A DNA stretch of 10,864 nucleotides from Parachlorella kessleri (GCA_001598975.1 BBXU01000539.1:1-10864), one strand, 5' to 3'; counted from the stretch's first letter, positions 1 to 10,821 are shown. Numbers and translations are program-made. The notes: generated by a model from the sequence alone, not told the origin.

Positions 1-145
1 ACACACACACCACACACCCATCCCACCACCACCACCACCACCAACCCAAACACGCGCACACACACACACCCATCACCACTGCCCTACCCCCGAGACCTCG
101 CCTTTGCAAATGCAATTTCAACCCCCCCTTGCACCGCCACCTTAC
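1..145 (-). other. Intron sequence of the KAPP-like gene with CA/ACC microsatellites
   Basis: This follows the donor of the first PP2C exon. Bases 1..18 and 53..70 are (CA)n-like and 24..43 is (CCA)n. No exon is visible. Bases 84..112 resemble the exon end and donor at 141..170 (see findings). Confidence 0.6.
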
Positions 146-265
146 CTCGGAGACCTGGCCCTTGCGCATGTGGTCCCTGCCGGCCCTGGACCCGATGCAG
201 CACTCCAATCGCAGCTCGTCCGAGGCAGCAGCCACCGTCGACTTCTTGGAGGGGGTGTTGTTGAT
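146..265 (-). CDS. KAPP-like gene, first PP2C exon
   Basis: 40 codons from CCCGCAG| (266) to TCCGAG|GTAAGG (146/145), phase 0. The first 15 residues are linker. LECCIGSRAGRDHMRKGQVSE then aligns with the opening of the KAPP phosphatase domain, where a strand is followed by a basic R-x-G stretch and an E-D pair whose Asp helps bind metal; here the E is the last residue and the D should start the next exon, outside the window. The match is short, so the PP2C call leans on the FHA/anchor architecture as well. Two further copies of the acceptor and the first 20 exon bases lie 59 and 119 nt upstream in the intron. Confidence 0.65.
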
Positions 266-3200
266 CTGCGGGACAGCCAAAGGCAGGGCAAGCAGAACAA
301 GTCGTTGGAGGGGGTGTTGTTGATCTGCGGGACAGTCAGAGCCAGGGTTAAGCAGAACAAGTCGTTGGATGGGGTGGTGTTGATCTGCGCAAAGAGGGGC
401 GGGGGGGCACGCACGCATGTAAGGGAGGCTGTGCTCAGCCGCACAGCCACAGGGGTGGTCCCACCGCTTCGATTTTGCAAGCAAGCAAGCAACCTCCCCA
501 TGCTTGCCTGCCACGTGTCCCCCCCTGGGTTGAAAAAAAAAAAAGGTAAGCCGTGCACAAGGAGGGGCCGCTGGGCCAGGCCAGGGCTGCTGGGCAATGA
601 CCTGATATCCCATGCCAAGGCTACTCAGCTGTTGCCGGCGGGTTGCACCCACCTTAGGAGAGAGGAGCGAGGTGAAGGAGGGTATCCGATGCTTGGGCAC
701 GCTGAGCGACTTGGGCAGGGATCCGATCGGCAGGGATCCGTGGCGGTCCGAGGGATCCAGCATCTCGCGGGGGAAGGTGGATACCTTGACCTTGGTGTAG
801 GTGCCCAGCTGGCAGCGGCAGGGTTGCAGGAAGGTGTGTCAGGGATGCTTATGTTTAGTCATGACAAACACAGTATGAGAATATTCCAAGTATGGAATCA
901 TGTCGGTACCCAGCTGGCAGCGACAGGGTGGCAAGAAGGCGTGTCATGGGGAGCGGCCATGTGTGGTTGTGAAAGATGTGGTCTGAGATTCACGGATCTA
1001 ACAATGTCCTTATGGAGTTCTTGCGGATGACACATGGGAGGCCTGCTTCCTCATGCATTCATATGTCATGCCCCAACTTGGGAAAGACCCTTGGCGCGGC
1101 CAGTTGGCACCGTGGCTCTCAAGATGACAGCGCTCTCTTCATGTGCCGAAAGCTACGACACCCTAGCAGGCAGTCTGCGCGCCCCACACACACTCCACAA
1201 ATCCCAAGACTCCAACCTGCAGGATGTCGTCGGAGCTGAGGCGGTAGTCCCGCCCCCGCTTCCGGGCTTGACTGATGGGCTCGCCGTTCAGCAGCGTGCC
1301 GTTCAGAGACCCCAGGTCAGCCACCTGCAAAATGCAGCAACATCTGCTAAATTCCCCTTCAGGGCCGGGAAAGTGAGAAGCACCACCACCACCATGCACA
1401 GCGCCGCCCTGCTACAACCTCATGACCAGCGCCGACCACCCACCACCCCCTGCCCTGCCCTGCCCTGCACAGTACAGTACAGTATAGCACAGCACACGCA
1501 CCTGCCAGCACTTGTCGGAGGTATTCCAGTGGATCATGAGATGCCGGCTGGATACCTCGGCGTCGTTTAACTGCATGGTGCACCCGGGGTTGCGCCCAAG
1601 GACGACCTGCAGGGCACACTTTCTCCTGCATATATACACCGCTGAGCGCAGCACAGCACAGCGCATGGCCATCTGGGGCACTGTATGATACTCCATGTTG
1701 GTGTAGGAATGTTCAATGAGTTGTAACACTAAGCAGACGTATACAACACTCATGAGTTCCAAGTGCATGCGTGTGCTGAAGGCAGGTTGGACAGTACTAT
1801 GGCACGAAGGAAGGGAGGGCGACTTGAGCGTCTGTACATTTGGGCGCGGATGACAAAGCCGGCCTCACCTCCGTTGTGTCATCCTTAGTCACATACGTAG
1901 TCCCTGCCTCCGCGCAGGGCCCAGCAATGACCGTGAGCTGAAGCGCCAGGCGCGGCACATGGTAGTCTTGCAGGGCTGGCATGGACCACTGCACCCCCAG
2001 CTCGCCCACCTGCACATGAGTCACCAGCCGGTCATGAATTTGTCGAATTTGTTATGACAAGGGTGGGGGGGGGGGGCTGCACGTGAGGCACAAGCAGGGG
2101 TCAGCAGCGAGGCCCTCGTTTGGAAGGACAATCAAAGGACATGGCAGGGCGGGGAGGCCCCTTGAGATCTGCCAGGCATGCAGCGCGGCAATCCAACACC
2201 TCATTGATCTCCACCACCTGGCCACACAGCCACTCTCCACTCATGCCGCCACTCACAGCCAGACTCTGTGCCATGCTAGGCGGCAAGGGCGACGCAGCCA
2301 AAGCTAGATTGCCATGCGAGGGTGGTCAACTGGACAGCATGCTGCAGGGCAACAGGTAAGTTGCGTCCACCACTGACGTCCACCAAATACGTCGACAAAC
2401 CAGCCCCCTTACCCGCAACCGCTTCTCCCCCGGCCGGTGGGTGTAGAGCCGCTCCTCCGCAGCCGACCAAGCCGACTGGCTATCCCAACTGTGTGCCAGC
2501 TGCTGCTGGTGCCCCGCCGGCGCCGACTGGTTCTGCGGCTGCTGCTGCTGCGGCTGCGGATGCTGACCCACACCGCCACCCACGTTCACCCCAAACTCTC
2601 CCCAGGAATGGCTGGCCTGCTGCTGCTGCTGGTGCCGCTGCCGCTGGCCGGCGCCCCAGGCGAAGGGGTTGCGGCCGCTGCCGGCGCTGCTGGCGCCGCT
2701 GCGCGCCGCGGCGGAATCCGATGCCCTGGGGGCAGCTGGAGATGCCGAAGCCGAGGCAGCATCGCTGGCCGGGGAGATCGGGGAGACGGGTCGCTCAGCA
2801 GCAAATGTCCCAAAGGGCGGCCCCGCGCCAAGCCCCCCGCTGCCACTGCCGCTGAACGCTGCCGCTATCTGCTGCTGGTACTGCTGCTGCTGCTGGTGGC
2901 GGGAGTGGCGGGCGCTGCCAGGGGTGCTGCCGCCCCCCTGGCTGCCCCCCTCCCTCGTGGCGGTGAACGGGGACGCCTCCTTGGACGCGTTGAAGGGCGA
3001 GGCCGGGGAGTGCGGGGCCCTCCCGTCGCGCTGCAGGAAGGAGATGTGGAACGGGTTGAAGCCAGTGTGGGCTGGTTCAGAGGTGGTACTGCCAGCGGGC
3101 GACACGGGCTGGCCCCAGGCGCTCTTGGGGGAGGGCGAGGCGGGGCGGTGGTCCCAGGCAAAGGGGTGCTGGGTAAAGGGCGAGCCCGGCTGGGAGGAGG

Positions 3201-6200
3201 CGGCAGAGGAGGAGGAAGGGGCCGCCGGCGAGAGGTTGAGGCCCTCGTTCAGTAGAGACTTGCGAGTGCCGCTGGGGGGCTGCAGGCTGAGAGAGGGCCG
3301 CCTCCGAGCCGGGGAGGCTTCGTCCTGGGCTGCTGCTGCTGCTGCCGCTGGGGACGCTGCTGACGTGGATGGTGGTGGGGACGCTGTGGCGGCAGCAGGA
3401 GATGCAGGGGAATCTTCAGGTATGGCCTTGAGGTAGTGACTAAGGGGGAGGGCGAGGTCGACTTGCTCCTCCTCTTCAACCGCCCCCTGGTGCTGCTGAG
3501 GCCCTTCGTCAGCAGGCCGCTGCGGCTGCTGCGGCTGTCCCGCTGGCAGCTGCAGCTTGGGCGGTGGCACGCCTCGCGCCACCGGCGAGGGAGGCTTTGC
3601 CACCGCCCCTTCGAGAGCCGCCGCGGCCGACAGCCGGCGGAAGCCGGGGCTGGAGGGGCCGGGGGGGATCCCCCAGCTGGGAGGGGGCAGGGGGGGAATC
3701 GGCGGCGGGGATCCGATACCCGCCGACGGCAGCGGCGAGCCCAGCGGCAGCGGCACGTCCGCGGCGGCCTCCAGCTGCCTCAGCGCCTGCTCCTGCTGCT
3801 GAGCCTGCTGTGTATGCTGAGGTTGCAGGGCAGGCACCGGGTGGGCTACGCGGCCCCTCGGCCCTGGGGTCCCCGGCGGGACCCAGTCTGAGAGGGACAG
3901 CCTGACGGGATCCACAGGCGCTGGGTAGTCAACCGCTGGCAACCCCAATGCCGGCGACAGAGAGGGTTCCTCCACTGCCTCCTCCAAAGCAGCCACTCCT
4001 CCCTTGGGGGTCGCGCCAGGCAAAGACCCCGGGGGGGACGATGGCTCCTGCACCCCGCCCGCGTCAGTAGATGCCTCCGGCGCAGAGGCTGGCGCAGCTG
4101 CCGCTGGCTCCTGCTCTCCCACAGGCCCACGCTCTGCTCCTGGCATGCTGCTGCCAGCTGGCATTGCCGCAAGCCCCATGAGCGCCGCGCCCACAGGCAT
4201 CGCCACCCCTGCCGGCTCCCCAGACGGCTCTCTGCTGCCGACAGTGCCACCCCCCGCAGCCCACCCGAAAGGCACTGCAGCCTCTTGCGCGGCCAACATG
4301 AGCTCCTCCGGCCAGTTGCTTGGGAGAGTGAGCCCGCTGGCATCCGAGTGCAAGTCCAAGGGCTCCTCGGCTCCCTCTGCCCCTGGCACACCCGCAACGA
4401 GCGCGTCTTCCGGGGGCACAGCCTCGGCCGCTTGGGTTGCTACGGCTGACCCCATCGCGAGCAGGCCCCCCGTGCTGGCCGTGCTGCCCTCGCTCCCCAG
4501 CAGCGCAAACTGCAGGCTGTCGCCGCCGCTGCTGAGGCTCCCAAGGGCGCCGCTGTCGCCAGCCGGGACGGGGATCCCGCCGCTGCCGACGCTGCCAAAT
4601 GGCCCCGAAGCAGCGATGCCAACAGGCGCTGGGGCCTGTGCTGCAGCCGCCGCCGCTGGCGCTGCTGGTGGTGCCACCCCTAGGCCGCCCTCACCGCCAC
4701 CCCTGGTACGCCTCACATCATCTTCCTCAACAGCAGCTGGGGGGCTGCCTAGTGAAGGAGGCTGCAGTGGCGCCTCCACGCTGGCCCCGCTGACCTCCCC
4801 AGCCAGCCCGTCAGCCAGCGACACGTCACTGTCTTGCGACTGCTCCGCAGCAGGGGTTTGCAGCTGCGGCTGCAGCGGCGCCCGCAGGGAGATCTCTACC
4901 TCCTCCTCCTCCTCCTCAGGAGCCGCCTCTGAAGCGCTTGCAGGCGATGGCAACTCCAAGGGGGCTATGGGTGCGCCAGCGCCGTCGGCAGCACCCCCGG
5001 TAAGCGGCGGTGTCGGCAGCGCCGCTGCATGCATGGCTGGCCGGCCGACTGCGGCCCCGGCTGTTGGCACCTGGTTTCCTGGGGCTGCTCCGGGCGCCTC
5101 CTTGGCTGGTGCCAGCGATTTGCCCTCCGAGGAGGCGGCTAGAACCCCTCCCTGAGGCAGGGGCTCACGCACTTTGGCCTCAAGGGCAGGTAGCTCAGAG
5201 GAATCCTGCTGCTGCTGCTGCTGCTCTTGCTGCTGCTGCTCCTGGGCAGGAGGGGCCGCCTCCTGTGCCTGTTCCTGGGATAGCCCCAGGTGGGGTGCGG
5301 GAGGCGGTGCCAGGAGTGGCTCTTCTTCTTCTTCTTCTTCTGCTGCTGCTGCTGCTGCTGCGTCTCCTTGGTGGTGTCTTGAAGCAGCGCCAGGAAGCTC
5401 CTTCCCGGCTGCCGGGCTGCCCACAGCCGGTCCCGCTGGCTGATGCTCTGGCCGCGCTGCGGGGGCACCAAGGGCACCACGTGGCTGCAAGCCTCCAGGC
5501 TGGGCAACCTCAGCAGGCCCAGCAGCAACCGGGTGCCCCGGTACCGGGGCTTGCTGCCCAATGCCACTGCCGGTAGAGGCTGCAGGCCCCTGATGGTCAC
5601 CACCACCACCAGCGACAGCTGCCTGCCGTAGCTCTTGCGGCGCCGCAGCTGCCGCCGTGGGCGCCTGCTGGTCCGCCTGCATCTCACCAGCGGCTGCAGC
5701 GGGCTCCCTTGCAACCTGCGGGGGCTGCCCCGCCCCAGCGGGCAGCGCTGCTTCCGTCCCCGCCGACTTGACCGCTGCCCCAGTTGGCGTTGCACTGGGG
5801 TTGGTGGGTCGGGTAGAGGGGGGAGGCCCCTGCTCTGCAGGCTGCACCACCTGCTCTACCTGCCCCGGGGTCTCTTGCTGCAGCTCGGCGGGCAGCAACA
5901 GCTCCGGTCCTGGCTGCGTCGGTGGCTGTGCCACCCCAGCGTCTGCCGCCATGGGCGACGGCAGCCCCGCACCGCCGTCAGGAGGATGTTGGCGCTCTGG
6001 GGTCGCGGGAGCTGCCTGTCCGCTGCTGCTAGGATGCACAGCTGGCTTGCTTGCAGGCGAAGCCCCCGCTACTGCTGCCAGTGCGGCTACCGCCACTGCC
6101 GCATCCCCTGCCGACACCTGCTGGTCCAAGGTCCCCTTGTCTGCTCCTGGCTGCTCTTGCAGCAGGGGCTGCAGGCACAAATGCGGGAGAGCAGCTTGGC

Positions 6201-6419
6201 TGAGTTCAGACACCGAAGCCAAGCAGGAATACAAGCAGCATGGTGCCGCGAGCCAGTGTGCAGCAGCTGTGTTGTCATGCAGGGACCATGCACCTTACAG
6301 CTGCCCAGGCCCACCTCGGCTTCTGCTGACGGCCGCTGGGATGCGTTCCAGGCCCTCCTCCAATAGTGCAGACCGGCAGCGATCCCCGCCACGCCTAAGA
6401 GCCTTAGTGCCAAGGCCAT
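146..6419 (-). CDS. KAPP-like membrane-anchored FHA/PP2C phosphatase, partial (3' end beyond left edge)
   Basis: Joined exons are 6419..6315, 6168..2413, 2009..1869, 1606..1502, 1324..1217, 808..653 and 265..146; all junctions are GT-AG and phase 0, giving about 1497 codons in view. The order is N-terminal signal anchor, long low-complexity region, FHA domain, linker, start of a PP2C domain. The same order (type I signal anchor, FHA, PP2C) is known for plant KAPP, which binds phosphorylated receptor-like kinases through its FHA domain and dephosphorylates partners at the plasma membrane. The FHA domain carries the expected phosphothreonine-binding residues, and the last visible exon matches the segment that opens the KAPP phosphatase domain. 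The main oddity is size: the region between anchor and FHA is about 1250 residues, far more than in plant KAPP (whole protein about 580). The stop codon and the metal-binding aspartates lie outside the window, so phosphatase activity cannot be judged. The kinase partner is unknown. Confidence 0.8.
246..394. repeat. Three tandem copies of a 59 to 60 bp unit carrying a splice acceptor
   Basis: Copies start at 246, 305 and 365, each beginning ttgga. Copies 1 and 2 are nearly identical over the first 32 bases; copy 3 is shorter and more diverged. Each contains, on the minus strand, CGCAG| followed by the first 20 bases of the PP2C exon. The true exon begins at 265; the copied starts would be 324 and 384. 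Confidence 0.9.
653..808 (-). CDS. KAPP-like gene, exon with last FHA strand and linker
   Basis: 52 codons between CGCTGCCAG| (809) and CCTAAG|GTGGGT (653/652), phase 0. LGTYTKVKVSTF completes the FHA domain; plant KAPP has a closely similar L-G-T-x-T-K-V segment here. The rest is a polar linker containing a short internal repeat (DRHGSLPIGSLPKSLS; the DNA word GGATCC occurs three times) before the phosphatase domain. A near copy of this exon's acceptor lies 105 bp upstream in transcript terms (see repeats). Confidence 0.8.
801..949. repeat. Direct repeat of about 44 bp spanning a splice acceptor (801..844 and 906..949)
   Basis: The two copies differ at about 6 of 44 positions and are 105 bp apart. 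Both include minus-strand CGCTGCCAG| or its near match and the start of the exon (CTGGGCACC or CTGGGTACC). The copy at 809/808 is the one that continues the FHA domain. Confidence 0.85.
1217..1324 (-). CDS. KAPP-like gene, third FHA exon (LNGT motif)
   Basis: 36 codons between TTTGCAG| (1325) and CTGCAG|GTTGGA (1217/1216), phase 0. DLGSLNGTLLNGEPIS carries the FHA signature S-x-N-G-T; in the family the Asn contacts the phosphopeptide backbone. The later residues (DYRLSSDDILQ) are the turn that leads into the last FHA strands. The insert RKRGRDY before that turn resembles the variable, charged loop seen here in KAPP-type FHA domains. Confidence 0.88.
1450..1484. repeat. Pentanucleotide repeats (CTGCC)4 and (AGTAC)n in an intron
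   Basis: Bases 1450..1469 are four CTGCC units; 1470..1484 is an AGTAC run. Both lie in the intron between the second and third FHA exons, just beside the donor at 1501. Confidence 0.85.
1502..1606 (-). CDS. KAPP-like gene, second FHA exon (phosphothreonine pocket: Arg, Ser, His)
   Basis: 35 codons between CCCTGCAG| (1607) and TGGCAG|GTGCGT (1502/1501), phase 0. It holds the core FHA motifs: VVLGR, where the Arg contacts phosphate in the family, and EVSSRH, the conserved S-x-x-H, where the Ser contacts phosphothreonine and the His is structural. HLMIHWN is the following strand. Together with the next exon, this is the strongest homology evidence for the FHA assignment. Another CAG 15 nt upstream of the acceptor (TATATGCAG at 1622) is out of frame for the domain. 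Confidence 0.88.
1869..2009 (-). CDS. KAPP-like gene, first FHA exon (strand 1)
   Basis: 47 codons, entered after CATGTGCAG| at 2010 and left at ACGGAG|GTGAGG (1869/1868), phase 0 on both sides. LALQLTVIAGPCAEAG is the opening beta strand and turn of the FHA domain; plant KAPP has a similar L-x-L-x-V-I-x-G-P segment. The preceding residues (VGELGVQWSMPALQDY) form the lead-in. A second in-frame CAG|TGG inside the exon, at 1989/1988, could act as an alternative phase-0 acceptor and would shorten it by seven codons. Confidence 0.75.
2218..2265 (-). CDS. Possible 16-codon exon before the FHA domain
   Basis: Between exon 2 and the first FHA exon there are 403 nt. Within it, an acceptor (GGCACAG| at 2266) and a donor (CAG|GTGGTG at 2218/2217) bound 48 nt that are open and phase 0 at both ends, coding SLAVSGGMSGEWLCGQ. 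The frame stays open beyond the donor to a stop near 2101. Phase compatibility makes an exon possible, but the acceptor has a poor pyrimidine tract and I do not recognise the peptide. Skipping it also keeps the gene in frame, because exon 2 and the FHA exon are both phase 0. Confidence 0.25.
2413..6168 (-). CDS. Exon 2 of the KAPP-like gene: 1252-codon low-complexity region
   Basis: A single open frame of 3756 nt, rich in Ala, Pro, Ser, Gly, Gln and Glu, expected to be largely disordered and cytosolic. Visible elements in order are Ala/Pro/Gln-rich sequence, a poly-Ala/poly-Glu block (about 5362..5320), Gln/Glu runs (5242..5206), a second poly-Glu run (about 4917..4899), many SP and PP motifs, a less biased island LALPLSHYLKAIPEDS (about 3460..3408), and a C-terminal third with repeated aromatic motifs (HPFAW, FNPFHISF, NPFAWG, HSWGEFG, HSWDSQSAW). 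The exon ends CGG|GTAAGG at 2413/2412, phase 0. Support for translation is the length, the phase match at both ends and protein-like islands near the FHA end. GC-rich sequence gives long open frames on the other strand too, so small unrecognised introns cannot be excluded. Confidence 0.7.
4899..4917. repeat. In-frame CTC trinucleotide run coding poly-Glu
   Basis: On the minus strand this is a GAG run coding six Glu in exon 2 of the KAPP-like gene. Confidence 0.8.
5206..5242. repeat. CTG trinucleotide runs coding Gln/Glu tracts
   Basis: On the minus strand these are CAG runs interrupted by GAG, coding QEQQQQ- and EQQQQQQ-type tracts in exon 2 of the KAPP-like gene. A further CAG run near 2880..2898 codes a second Gln-rich stretch. 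Confidence 0.8.
5320..5361. repeat. Adjoining (TTC)n and (TGC)n runs coding poly-Glu and poly-Ala
   Basis: Plus-strand TTC repeats (5321..5340) pass directly into TGC repeats (5341..5361). On the coding minus strand these read as poly-Ala then poly-Glu, uninterrupted. Confidence 0.85.
6315..6419 (-). CDS. Exon 1 of the KAPP-like gene: N-terminal signal anchor
   Basis: The ATG at 6419..6417 opens 35 codons. Residues 2 to 20 are hydrophobic (ALALRLLGVAGIAAGLHYW) and are followed at once by RRAW, so this is a short membrane anchor with positive charges on its C-terminal side, fitting a cytosolic C-terminus. The exon ends GAG|GTGGGC at 6315/6314, phase 0. The best acceptor that enters the long downstream frame in phase 0 is TGCCTGCAG| at 6169, giving a 146 nt intron. 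A TTTTCAG at 6430..6424, just before the ATG, could be the acceptor of an intron in the 5' leader. The anchor and its phase match support this start over the TTG at 6234, which only opens the next frame. Confidence 0.7.
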
Positions 6420-8158
6420 CGACCTGAAAACCAAACAGTTCCCACGGTCAGCACAGTAGAGCTTCCAACTAAACGGGCGAAGCGAGCTCCTGACAAAAGC
6501 GCAGGCCCAAGCAGCTCCAGGCCAACCCACGCAAGCTTGATCACCGCACCCGCCGAGCGCCGACATCTCCGACTCCAAAGCCTCTAGCAGAACACTAAAT
6601 GTCATCGGAGGCAGCCATGCCCTGGTAGGAGACCCGTGTTGTGCCGGTACGCATGATCGGGGTTGCAAATGTGAAGAACTTCTACTGCTTTTCCTATCAA
6701 GCGTCAAGACGCAACCAGATATTAATTGCTGCCATTGGGCCTGCACGTTCGACAATAGGAGATGTGGCGGGTAGTCTGGACCTGCAATACACTGTGTGAC
6801 GCCCTGTCCAGGAGTTGAGTGTTGGCTGAGCCGAGGGCTTCGGCCCTGCTATCCTTACAGTCACAGGCTGCTTCAGTACACAAGGGTGTGGGCTAGCAGC
6901 GCTTCATGATGCTGGGTGATGGCACTAGTGCCAGGCAGTTGCAACCGAGACGAACGCACTCGTGATATTTTAAGGGATATTGTAAGTGCCACCACTGCAG
7001 CCCCTAAGACCGGTTAGATATCGCCGACAAAGCTTCCACTGACCGCCGTGCTTACTTGGGACATGCACCACAGCTGTCTGTTGTCAAGTTGGGCTCTTTC
7101 TACGTTCCCTAGGTGGCCAGCTAAACCCATGACCTCTGCGAGAAAGGTTGCATATAATGAAGAGAATGAAAAGCAAACTTCAAACCTCCAACAAGTATAG
7201 CAGGCGCCACCGTGGCGGCCGCCCCTCTTGCCCTGCCACCTTCGCCAGCCTGCAGCCGGTGTGTCGGCCCAGTGCCCTGATTGGCCCCCGGTGACAGGAG
7301 TATTGCCTAACTATAATCGGGTGCACATGTTGCCTATCCTTAAACCAAGTGATGCGTGTCCCTATGGGGCGCCTGACCGAGTGGGCCGACTATCAACTCA
7401 AGCCATTGCGGTTTACCTAAGGACCAACAGGTTCTGTCAGGCCGCGTGGCATGATTAGGCTGCCTTTAGCTACATGGAGGCGTATGTTGAAGCTGAGGGT
7501 GCCCCTCAAGGTCTCGTGGGCACCGAGGACATCAGGACGGCGCCCTTGCGCGTAAGGGGGGCTCCCTTGCAGCGGGCTGCCTCAAACACCGGCTGGAATG
7601 GTGCAAGGCGTTCCAGCCGCAGGTCCTTCGAGCACCCTCAGCGTTACCACACACCTCCCTGACTTGAGAGCAGGCTCAATGCGGCCTGAGAGGACATCAG
7701 GTTGTTGCCCCATAGGCAAACCGCAATGGCCTCTAGTTGATGTTCGGCCGACTCGGCCAGGCGCCCATAGGGACACCAATCACTTGGTCCAGGATGAGCA
7801 GAATCTGCACCCAAGGTGGTGGAACTGGGCGATACCACTGACTACGGTCGCTTCCCTTTCCAGCATCCCATACAGTCGTGCTGAGCGTCAACCTCGCCCT
7901 TGAGGCTCTGTCTTGCTCCTCAGTTTGCAGGCTGCTCATAGGACCACTGCATGTCATGACTGCCCTCCAAGTCAGACACTTACTGCCAGGTTAATAGATG
8001 GCTACATTATACCTGTGTGATTTGAACGTTGGAAGTGGTAAAGCCAATAAATGCAATGCAGTTGTCAGGACCCCGCCAGAGGCTCCCGCCCACTCGCTTA
8101 GCCACTCAGGCAGACCACCAAAGTACTGTTTCATTTGCATCTGGAGGCGATTGGAAGT
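6420..8158. other. Intergenic region between two head-to-head genes
   Basis: 1.74 kb separates the two start codons and holds only short open frames with no recognisable product. It must contain the promoters and leaders of both genes. It is less GC-rich than the coding parts between about 6640 and 7200. A TATAA-like word (7153..7157) is about 1 kb from the L1 start, too far to be called its promoter. A small hairpin with a TTCG loop (agggcTTCGgccct, 6834..6847) and the long fold-back at 7300..7835 are the only structures I can point to. Confidence 0.6.
7300..7835. repeat. Long imperfect inverted repeat (fold-back), arms about 203 bp
   Basis: Bases 7300..7502 match the reverse complement of 7632..7835. 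The best part is 7344..7445 against 7681..7788, at roughly 80 to 85 percent identity by eye with a few indels; anchors include ACCAAGTGAT, GTGTCCCTAT, GCCATTGCGGTTT, CAGGCCGC and the inner GCTGAGGGTGC. The 129 bp centre has its own hairpin (CGGCTGGAA 7590..7598 with TTCCAGCCG 7611..7619). There is no open frame of a transposase. It could be a fold-back or MITE-like element, two opposed copies of a repeat, or the source of a hairpin RNA. Confidence 0.8.
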
Positions 8159-10798
<2,640 letters not shown>

Positions 10799-10821
10799 GT
10801 GCGGCTGCGTGGGGCCCCCTA

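Noticed and set aside
246..394. Regular 59 to 60 bp repeats as a possible CRISPR array
   Set aside because: There are only three units, the repeated part carries a splice acceptor of a eukaryotic gene, and there are no distinct spacers.
4004..5155. 383-codon open frame on the plus strand opposite exon 2
   Set aside because: It is a shadow: the opposite strand of GC-rich, repeat-laden coding sequence gives long open frames. It has no recognisable motif, and the minus frame is longer and joins FHA exons in phase.
6232..6234. Start of the long minus-strand frame at 6234
   Set aside because: The codon is TTG and unlikely to start a nuclear gene. The ATG at 6419 has a membrane anchor and splices in phase into the same frame.
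5635..6427. Two plus-strand frames of about 250 codons opposite the N-terminal part
   Set aside because: They are Cys/Arg/Ala-rich shadows with no domain and they overlap the anchor exon.
7151..7160. TATA-like word as a promoter of the L1 gene
   Set aside because: It is about 1 kb upstream of the start codon with no other promoter signal nearby, and is expected by chance in this AT-richer stretch.
7228..7458. Short open frames within and beside the fold-back as a transposase remnant
   Set aside because: The frames are short, differ between the two arms, and show no transposase or DDE-like motif.
8135..8158. Upstream extension of the L1 frame before the ATG at 8159
   Set aside because: The frame upstream has no in-frame ATG; the codon at 8135 is TTG. 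Residues from 8159 fit a transit peptide.
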